20,018 nucleotides of DNA, taken from positions 1 through 20,018 of the forward strand of contig JAZTYA010000005.1 in NCBI GenBank assembly GCA_045636705.1, given 5' to 3'. Below are positions 15,468 to 20,018 of this stretch, piece after piece (position 1 is the stretch's first letter; each line of letters starts with the position of its first letter). This stretch comes from SFWF01 sp045636705 (lineage in GTDB: Bacteria; Bacillota; Clostridia; Oscillospirales; Acutalibacteraceae). The notes below the pieces were generated by a model that saw only the letters and a program-made list of their open reading frames with translations, searched no databases and was not told the DNA's origin. Both the position numbers and the translations under genes were made by a program.

Positions 15468-15494
15468 TGCCACAGTACACAATATTTTGTGGCA
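15468..15494. promoter_or_regulatory. Candidate Crp/Fnr operator upstream of crp
   Basis: Nested dyads: outer TGCCACA (15468-15474) with TGTGGCA (15488-15494), inner CACAA-TATT-TTGTG (15478-15491). The centre near 15481 is about -59 from the crp start and about -94 from the purine permease start. The first is close to the -61.5 position typical of Crp-type activation. Confidence 0.55.
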
Positions 15495-15539
15495 GTTTTT
15501 TAAAAATGTTACAATTTTTTCATAATTTAGTAAAAATTC

Positions 15540-15568
15540 TTGAAAATTCGCGTCGTTTGGATTATTAT
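15540..15568 (+). promoter_or_regulatory. Promoter of the purine permease gene
   Basis: TTGAAA (15540-15545), 17-bp spacer, TATTAT (15563-15568). The leader to 15610 is only about 35 nt, too short for a purine riboswitch. Confidence 0.7.
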
Positions 15569-15609
15569 ATTGGTAGTATTCCCCAACTAAATAAAAAGGA
15601 GAAAAAATA

Positions 15610-17010
15610 ATGGACAAGTTTTTCAAAATCTCAGAGCGCGGCTCTAACGTAAAAACCGAAATTATTGCCGGTCTTACAACCTTCTTCGCAATGGCTTACA
15701 TCATCATTGTAAACCCGAACCAGATTGTTGGCTTTAGTTTCGACGTTCCCGGCATTCCTGCTATTTGGAATGCAGTATACGTAGCAACAATCATCGCTTC
15801 TGTTGTTGGTACGCTTCTTTTCGCATTCTATGCAAAGCTCCCCTTTGCGCAGTCCTGCGGAATGGGTCTTAACTCATTCTTCTTTACGTCCTTCGTGCTT
15901 CCGCAGATAATTAACAGCGGAGACGTTGTTAAGGGTTACCAAGCAGGTCTTGTAATTATCTTAATTTCCGGACTTATCTTCTTATTACTCTCAGTTACAG
16001 GCGCTCGTAGCTACATCGCTAAGGCTATGCCTGACTGCATTAAGAAGTCTATCCCTGCAGGTATCGGTCTCTTTATTGCCTTCATCGGTTTCCAGAATGT
16101 TGGCATTATTCAGGCTAACCAGTACACACTCGTTCAGTTCGTTAAGATTAACGGCGTTGCTTGGAAAGACCTTGCTGCTCCCATTATCGCTTTAGTTGGA
16201 TTCGTTATTATCGCTATCCTTTCTAAGTTAAAGGTTAAGGGTGCTGTTCTTCTTGGCATCCTTGCTACCACCGTTATTTATTATCTTTCTACTTGGACCG
16301 TTCCAAGCTTCGAGCTCGGCGAAATCTTCGCTCCTTTCAAGGATTTTGCAGACATCGGTATTACCGCTATCTTCACTGCTGATTCTTGGAAGAACGCTTT
16401 CGCTCCTGAGTTCGTTGGCAGCATCTTCTCAGCTATCATGCTTATCGTAACCTTCTGCTTGGTTGACATGTTCGACACAATCGGAACACTTTACGGTACC
16501 GCTTCTGAGGCTGATATGCTTGATGAAAACGGAGACCCCATCGACGTTGACAAGGCTATGACCTGCGACTCTATCGCTACTGTTTCAGGTTCTGTTCTCG
16601 GTACTTCTACCGTTACAACCTTCGTTGAGTCTGCTGCCGGTGTTGCTGCTGGTGGTAAAACCGGTCTTACCAGTGTTGTTACAGCTCTTTGCTTCGCAGT
16701 TTGCTTATTCTTAGCTCCTTTTGCCAGCATCATTCCTTCTGCTGCTACCGCTCCTGCTCTTATCTTCGTTGGCGTTCTTATGCTTAAGAACTTCTCCAAG
16801 GTTGATATGAACGATATGCTTAGCGCAGTTCCCGCTTTCTTAACACTTATCATGATGCCTTTAACCTACTCTATCGCAAACGGTATCGGTATTGGTTCTA
16901 TCGCTTACACCCTTATCGCTATCTTCACCGGTAAGTATGGCAAGAAGGATATCGCTGTTACAGTTATTGCAGCTCTCTTCGTTTGCAAGTTCGTATTCGG
17001 CGCTATCTAA
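15610..17010 (+). CDS. NCS2/AzgA-family purine permease (PbuG-like)
   Basis: The 466-aa polytopic membrane protein probably imports hypoxanthine, guanine or adenine with protons. It opens with the AzgA-type pattern NVKTEIIAGLTTFFAMAYII and has FAQSCGMGLNSFF (about 77-89). Mid-protein residues include LVDMFDTIGTLYGTASEADM, the NCS2 substrate-site region with conserved Asp, and GTSTVTTFVESAAGVAAGGKTG. About 12-14 hydrophobic segments are visible. AAAGGAG lies 8 nt before the ATG. Codon use (GCT, CTT, GTT rich) suggests good expression. It is a single-gene unit with its own promoter and strong terminator. Whether it is PbuG or PbuO type cannot be settled by eye. Confidence 0.92.
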   Translation: MDKFFKISERGSNVKTEIIAGLTTFFAMAYIIIVNPNQIVGFSFDVPGIPAIWNAVYVATIIASVVGTLLFAFYAKLPFAQSCGMGLNSFFFTSFVLPQIINSGDVVKGYQAGLVIILISGLIFLLLSVTGARSYIAKAMPDCIKKSIPAGIGLFIAFIGFQNVGIIQANQYTLVQFVKINGVAWKDLAAPIIALVGFVIIAILSKLKVKGAVLLGILATTVIYYLSTWTVPSFELGEIFAPFKDFADIGITAIFTADSWKNAFAPEFVGSIFSAIMLIVTFCLVDMFDTIGTLYGTASEADMLDENGDPIDVDKAMTCDSIATVSGSVLGTSTVTTFVESAAGVAAGGKTGLTSVVTALCFAVCLFLAPFASIIPSAATAPALIFVGVLMLKNFSKVDMNDMLSAVPAFLTLIMMPLTYSIANGIGIGSIAYTLIAIFTGKYGKKDIAVTVIAALFVCKFVFGAI

Positions 17011-17033
17011 TAAATTTTCGGAATACTAATTAT

Positions 17034-17070
17034 AAGAACCTTGAGGTTTGTTCCTCAAGGTTCTTTTTTT
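17034..17070 (+). terminator. Terminator of the purine permease gene
   Basis: A 13-bp perfect stem (17034-17046 with 17053-17065) with loop TTTGTT and a following T-run. Confidence 0.95.
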
Positions 17071-17095
17071 GTTGTAAATTTTATAAAATTACCCG

Positions 17096-17124
17096 TTGCT
17101 TTTTAAACTTAAATATATTACAAT
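17096..17124 (+). promoter_or_regulatory. Probable eda-kdgK promoter
   Basis: TTGCTT (17096-17101), 17-bp spacer, TACAAT (17119-17124). The -10 is good and the -35 weak, which suits a regulated promoter. The predicted start is near 17131. Confidence 0.55.
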
Positions 17125-17130
17125 ATGTTA

Positions 17131-17154
17131 TGTAGATTATTTCTTAAATCTGCA
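17131..17154 (+). promoter_or_regulatory. Dyad at the eda transcription start
   Basis: TGTAGATT (17131-17138) pairs with AATCTGCA (17147-17154) over 8 bp with one wobble and an 8-base spacer. It starts at the predicted +1. It could be a repressor site for ketodeoxygluconate or uronate control, or a leader hairpin. Confidence 0.45.
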
Positions 17155-17179
17155 AATACATAGAAAAGGAATTGTATGT

Positions 17180-17737
17180 ATGGAAAAGTTTGTTCCCGTT
17201 GTTGTTATTAAAGAAATGAGCGAGGTTGATAAAATTCTTACCGCTCTTAAGGGTGTTGGCATTAACACTGCTGAGATTACCTTTAGAACCGCATGTGCCG
17301 CAGAGGCTATTGCTTACGCTTCTAAAAACTATCCCGAAATGTCTATTGGAGCCGGCACTGTTATAAACAAAGAACAGTGCAAAGCGGCTTTAAAGGCAGG
17401 CGCACAGTTTATCGTTTCTCCCGGACTTTCGGAAGACGTTGCAAAGATTTGCGCAAAGAAGGGTGTTCCTTACTATCCCGGTTGTGTTACTCCTACCGAG
17501 ATTATTAAGGCTTTAGAGCTTGGCATCAAGGTTGTTAAGTTCTTCCCCGCTAACATTTACGGTGGCCTTAAAGCTTTAAAAGCTTTGGCAGCTCCATTCC
17601 CACAGATTAAGTTTATTCCCACAGGCGGAGTTGACAGAAGCAATATTGATGAATTCCTGGCATTCGACAAAATTGAAGCTATCGGCGGTAGCTTTTTTGT
17701 AAAAGAAGCACTTGAAAAAATGGAGGAGAATAAATAA
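17180..17737 (+). CDS. eda: KDPG/KHG aldolase
   Basis: It splits 2-keto-3-deoxy-6-phosphogluconate into pyruvate and glyceraldehyde-3-phosphate. The 185-aa protein has Glu32 in AEITFRT, GAGTV (57-61), the Schiff-base Lys120 in VVKFFPANIYGG, and PTGGV for phosphate binding. The start ATG at 17180 has AAAAGGA 9 nt upstream; the longer open frame back to 17096 runs through the promoter and is not used. It is slightly shorter than the E. coli enzyme (213 aa). The stop codon overlaps the kdgK start, so the two are translated together. Confidence 0.95.
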   Translation: MEKFVPVVVIKEMSEVDKILTALKGVGINTAEITFRTACAAEAIAYASKNYPEMSIGAGTVINKEQCKAALKAGAQFIVSPGLSEDVAKICAKKGVPYYPGCVTPTEIIKALELGIKVVKFFPANIYGGLKALKALAAPFPQIKFIPTGGVDRSNIDEFLAFDKIEAIGGSFFVKEALEKMEENK

Positions 17738-18759
17738 TGGCAAAAGTTGTTACCTTTGGCGAGCTTATGTTAAGACTTGCCCCTAACGGATATTTAAGAT
17801 TTTTCCAAAACGACCAGATGCAGGCTACCTTTGGTGGCGGTGAGGCTAACGTTGCAGTAAGCCTTGCGAACTACGGTATGGATAGCGTTTACGTAACCAA
17901 GTTACCCAAGCACGCTATTGGTCAGGCTGCAGTCGACTCTCTTCGTTACTTTGGTGTTGATACCACAAAAATCACACGTGGCGGCGAAAGAGTTGGTATT
18001 TACTACCTTGAAAAGGGCGCTTCACAGAGAGGTTCTGTATGCATTTACGACCGCAAGTATTCTGCTATTCAGCAGGCTACTACCGCTGATTTCGATTGGG
18101 ACAGCATTTTTGAGGGCGCTGACTGGTTCCACTTTACAGGAATTACTCCGGCTCTCGGCGAAAACCTTGTTGAAATCTGCAAAGAGGCTTGTATTGCGGC
18201 TAAAAAGCGCGGTGTTAAAATCTCTTGCGACCTAAACTACAGAGGCAAGCTTTGGACAAGAGAAGAAGCAAACAAGGCTATGACCGAGCTTTGCAAATAC
18301 GTTGACGTTTGCATCTCTAACGAAGAGGATGCAAAGGACGTATTCGGCATCGAGGCAGAGGATACCGACATTTACGGCGGAAAGCTTAACCACGAGGGTT
18401 ACAAGTCGGTTGCTAAACAGTTGGCTGACAAGTTTGGCTTTGAGAAGGTTGCTATCACTCTTCGTACCTCTATTTCGGCTAACGACAATGACTGGGCAGG
18501 TATGCTCTACGACGGACAAGACTTCCACTTCTCTAAGTCTTATCATCTCCACATCGTTGACCGCGTAGGCGGTGGCGACTCTTTCGGCGGCGGACTTATC
18601 TATGCACTTCTTTCGGGCAAGACAAGTAAGCAGGCTATTGAGTTTGCAGTTGCGGCTTCAGCACTTAAACACAGCGTTGAAGGCGACTACAACCGTGTTA
18701 GCGTTTCTGAGGTTGAAAAGCTTGCAGGCGGCGACGGTTCAGGCCGAGTTCAAAGATAA
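17737..18759 (+). CDS. kdgK: 2-keto-3-deoxygluconate kinase (PfkB family)
   Basis: It phosphorylates KDG to KDPG, the substrate of the preceding aldolase. The 340-aa PfkB-type kinase has the first signature FGGGEANVAVSLANYG (32-47) and the second DRVGGGDSFGGGLIYALLSG with catalytic Asp281. The function rests mainly on the operon with eda; the sequence also fits KDG kinases better than fructokinases (early MLRLAPNGYLRF pattern). GGAGGAG lies 8 nt before the ATG, which overlaps the eda stop (TAATG). No uronate isomerase, dehydratase or transporter gene is in the window, so the KDG source is unknown. Confidence 0.9.
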   Translation: MAKVVTFGELMLRLAPNGYLRFFQNDQMQATFGGGEANVAVSLANYGMDSVYVTKLPKHAIGQAAVDSLRYFGVDTTKITRGGERVGIYYLEKGASQRGSVCIYDRKYSAIQQATTADFDWDSIFEGADWFHFTGITPALGENLVEICKEACIAAKKRGVKISCDLNYRGKLWTREEANKAMTELCKYVDVCISNEEDAKDVFGIEAEDTDIYGGKLNHEGYKSVAKQLADKFGFEKVAITLRTSISANDNDWAGMLYDGQDFHFSKSYHLHIVDRVGGGDSFGGGLIYALLSGKTSKQAIEFAVAASALKHSVEGDYNRVSVSEVEKLAGGDGSGRVQR

Positions 18760-18772
18760 TCAAAATAATTTA

Positions 18773-18806
18773 CACCCCGAGGTTTTAAACCTCGGGGTGC
18801 TTTTTT
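18773..18806 (+). terminator. Terminator of the eda-kdgK operon
   Basis: A 13-bp perfect palindrome (18773-18785 with 18787-18799) rich in G-C, followed by a T-run. Confidence 0.95.
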
Positions 18807-18833
18807 GTTAGGACAAAACTCCTCTTGCGTGTG

Positions 18834-18839
18834 TATAAT
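18834..18839 (+). promoter_or_regulatory. Possible -10 box of the ZIP transporter gene
   Basis: TATAAT is perfect, but the -35 region holds only AGGACA (18810-18815) at 18 bp. The expected start (18844-18848) falls inside the ribosome site GAGGTGA (18843-18849), giving an almost leaderless mRNA. Confidence 0.5.
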
Positions 18840-18853
18840 ATAGAGGTGATTGT

Positions 18854-19603
18854 ATGTCTTATAAAATCCTTATAGGAGTTTTGCTGCCCTTCCTCGGCAC
18901 CACTTTAGGAGCAGCCGCGGTCTTCTTTTTAAAGAAGGGCCTTTCTCCTTTTCTTTTTGAAATATTAAACGGCTTTGCGGCAGGAGTAATGATAGCGGCT
19001 TCTGTTTGGAGCCTTTTAATTCCGTCGTTTTCTTATTCAAATTCGGCATTGGTTCCACTAATTGGGTTTTGGGTAGGCTTTGCTTTTTTAATTCTGCTTG
19101 AGCACCTCGTTTCGCGTATAACCTTTAAGAAAAGTTCCGATAAAGACGGACGCTCAACACTCCTTTTAATTTTAGCCGTAGCGCTACACAACCTACCTGA
19201 AGGAATTGCCGTAGGGGTAGTTTTTGCCGAGTTTCTTTTAGGTGAAAATCCAGCACTTCTTGCGGTGGCGATTGCCTTTTCTATTGGAATCACAATTCAA
19301 AACGTCCCCGAGGGAGCTATTATATCTTGTCCCCTTTATGCTTCGGGCGTTGGCAAAGCTCCCTCTTTTTTGCTAGGCGTTTTATCGGGTGTTATAGAAC
19401 CCGTAGGCGCCGCCTTGGCTTTAGTTTCACTGGGCGCATCCCTTGTACTCTTGCCCTTTTTGTTAAGTCTTACCGCAGGCGCTATGATTTACGTTGTAAT
19501 TAAAAATCTTGTCCCCGAATTTTTAAACAGAGGAAAGCTTTTTGGCATAACCTTTTTCTTTATTGGTTTTTCGGTTATGATGCTTCTTGACGTAACCCTT
19601 TAA
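18854..19603 (+). CDS. ZIP-family divalent metal transporter (GufA/ZupT-like)
   Basis: It probably imports zinc, iron or manganese. The 249-aa protein has about eight hydrophobic segments. The metal-site helices show HNLPEG (His112, Glu116) in TM4 and QNVPEG (Gln149, Asn150, Glu153) in TM5; Glu182 in VIEPVG is also typical of the GufA-like branch. TM5 has Gln-Asn where many ZIPs have His, which is common in this branch. A short hydrophilic loop (about 91-101) has Lys, Ser and Asp instead of a His-rich metal loop. The ATG has GAGGTGA 4-5 nt upstream. It is a single-gene unit. Confidence 0.92.
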   Translation: MSYKILIGVLLPFLGTTLGAAAVFFLKKGLSPFLFEILNGFAAGVMIAASVWSLLIPSFSYSNSALVPLIGFWVGFAFLILLEHLVSRITFKKSSDKDGRSTLLLILAVALHNLPEGIAVGVVFAEFLLGENPALLAVAIAFSIGITIQNVPEGAIISCPLYASGVGKAPSFLLGVLSGVIEPVGAALALVSLGASLVLLPFLLSLTAGAMIYVVIKNLVPEFLNRGKLFGITFFFIGFSVMMLLDVTL

Positions 19604-19610
19604 AATAAAT

Positions 19611-19652
19611 ACAAAGCCTTTTGTTTTTATGATTGACAAAAGGCTTTGTTTG
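19611..19652 (+). terminator. Hairpin terminator after the ZIP gene
   Basis: A perfect 14-bp stem (19611-19624 with 19636-19649) with an 11-base loop, but only a short T-tract. Its loop and 3' arm hold the -35 box of the next promoter. Confidence 0.75.
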
Positions 19653-19661
19653 GGTTATAAT
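19633..19661 (+). promoter_or_regulatory. tRNA-Pro unit promoter
   Basis: A perfect TTGACA (19633-19638), 17-bp spacer and TATAAT (19656-19661). The predicted start near 19668 is about 275 bases before the intact tRNA, so the transcript carries a long leader with tRNA fragments. Confidence 0.9.
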
Positions 19662-19680
19662 GTTTTGGCAAACTTAAATT

Positions 19681-19700
19681 CGAGGTGTCGCCCAGTTGGG
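19681..19700 (+). pseudogene. 5' fragment of tRNA-Pro, copy 1
   Basis: The first 19 bases are identical to the intact tRNA-Pro at 19943 (acceptor 5' strand and D-arm start). The homology then stops. Downstream CCTTCG (19705-19710) can pair with CGAGG, so acceptor-like pairing is partly kept. Confidence 0.85.
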
Positions 19701-19725
19701 TGTGCCTTCGAAATTTGCATAATAT

Positions 19726-19745
19726 CGAGGTGTCGCCCAGTTGGG
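19726..19745 (+). pseudogene. 5' fragment of tRNA-Pro, copy 2
   Basis: The same 19-base match to the tRNA-Pro 5' end, 45 bases after copy 1. The homology stops in the D-loop, and a separate piece of the same tRNA appears at 19856-19868 after about 110 unrelated bases. Confidence 0.85.
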
Positions 19746-19855
19746 GACGTTTTCGAGCGCCGCCGGTGGCGGATGCAGCGAGAAATAAGGAGTGGCCGCA
19801 TCTTAGGTTGCGACGAGCAGACTTGCGAAGTCGGAACCTTAGTTGCAACAGGGAT
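19746..19855 (+). other. Structured insert between tRNA-Pro pieces
   Basis: About 110 bases, GC-richer than the surroundings. They contain a perfect CCGCC-GGT-GGCGG hairpin (19760-19772) and a longer imperfect hairpin (19802-19842, CTTAGGTT with AACCTTAG, one mismatch, plus CGAC/GTCG). No credible gene. It may be a small repeat element that split a tRNA copy, similar in style to the hairpin block at 406-545 but without clear identity to it. Confidence 0.5.
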
Positions 19856-19893
19856 GGGCGCTAGTTTTGTTCCTTAAAACTGGTTCCCAAAAC
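19856..19893 (+). pseudogene. tRNA-Pro middle fragment with inverted anticodon-arm copy
   Basis: GGGCGCTAGTTTT (19856-19868) equals positions 22-34 of the intact tRNA-Pro. Then GTTCCCAAAAC (19883-19893) is the exact reverse complement of the tRNA anticodon-arm segment at 19972-19982. CTAGTTTT can also pair with AAAACTGG to form a local hairpin. The stretch 19894-19942 before the intact gene is A-rich with no further feature. Confidence 0.7.
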
Positions 19894-19942
19894 GACGAAA
19901 CTCCTCAAAACCTCAAAAAACTTTAAAATTGAATATATCTAT

Positions 19943-20018
19943 CGAGGTGTCGCCCAGTTGGTAGGGCGCTAGTTTTGGGAACTAGATGCCGCAGGTTCGA
20001 GTCCTGTCACCTCGACCA
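19943..20018 (+). tRNA. tRNA-Pro (anticodon TGG)
   Basis: A 76-nt cloverleaf with 7-bp acceptor CGAGGTG/CACCTCG, discriminator A and encoded CCA ending at the last base of the window. The anticodon stem CTAGT/ACTAG encloses TTTGGGA, so the anticodon is UGG. The T-arm is GCAGG-TTCGAGT-CCTGT with one G-U closing pair. It is probably transcribed from the promoter at 19633-19661; its terminator is outside the window. Confidence 0.96.

Noticed and set aside
15540..15609. Purine riboswitch before the purine permease
   Set aside because: The predicted leader is about 35 nt, with no aptamer-sized sequence or typical loop motifs.
19627..19877. Short open frames in both directions through the tRNA-Pro fragments
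   Set aside because: They consist of tRNA pieces, a terminator and a promoter; no ribosome site or protein-like composition.

Overview
The window looks like a chromosomal segment of a low-to-moderate GC Firmicute of class Clostridia, probably a gut Oscillospiraceae/Ruminococcaceae-type organism. The grounds are strong AGGAGG-type ribosome sites, many TTGACA-17-TATAAT promoters, tRNA genes with encoded CCA, a Soj/Spo0J (parA-parB) pair next to serS, and Clostridia-style GreA, PurC-like and NCS2 proteins. parA-parB near serS is usual close to the replication origin in Clostridia, so an origin-proximal position is likely but not proven. I see no integrase, transposase, CRISPR array or phage gene.

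Layout. 1-400: tRNA-Ala(GGC) on the minus strand preceded by an internally deleted tRNA, then tRNA-Gln(CUG) on the plus strand with its own promoter and terminator. 400-560: a block of three long hairpins. 569-1645: a secreted NlpC/P60-like lipoprotein. 1758-5404: a minus-strand operon of phosphomannose isomerase, a GH38-like/DUF5054 glycosidase and a PurC-like enzyme. 5470-6763: greA with a possible leader attenuator, then an unknown single-pass membrane protein. 6817-7763: a sugar-phosphate nucleotidyltransferase (plus). 7818-12336: minus-strand parA-parB-serS-amidase cluster. 12370-15457: a closed minus-strand unit of a Crp/Fnr regulator and a complete SsuABC/TauABC-like importer. 15540-17070: an AzgA/PbuG-type purine permease (plus). 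17096-18806: eda-kdgK, the last two steps of ketodeoxygluconate breakdown. 18834-19650: a ZIP-family metal transporter. 19633-20018: a consensus promoter, two 5' fragments of tRNA-Pro, a structured insert, and intact tRNA-Pro(UGG).

Together the genes cover sugar use (mannose release and isomerisation; KDG to pyruvate and glyceraldehyde-3-phosphate), purine uptake and a purine-synthesis-like enzyme, chromosome partitioning, translation, transcription fidelity and cell-wall turnover. Most is ordinary housekeeping. The notable signals are regulatory or RNA-level: an apparent ATT start codon in manA, two mutually exclusive hairpins with a U-tract in the greA leader, tRNA remnants placed directly behind promoters at both ends of the window, an 11-nt antisense match to the tRNA-Pro anticodon arm in its own leader, and dyads at telling positions around the crp and eda promoters. 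I found no convincing new multi-gene defence or biosynthetic system.
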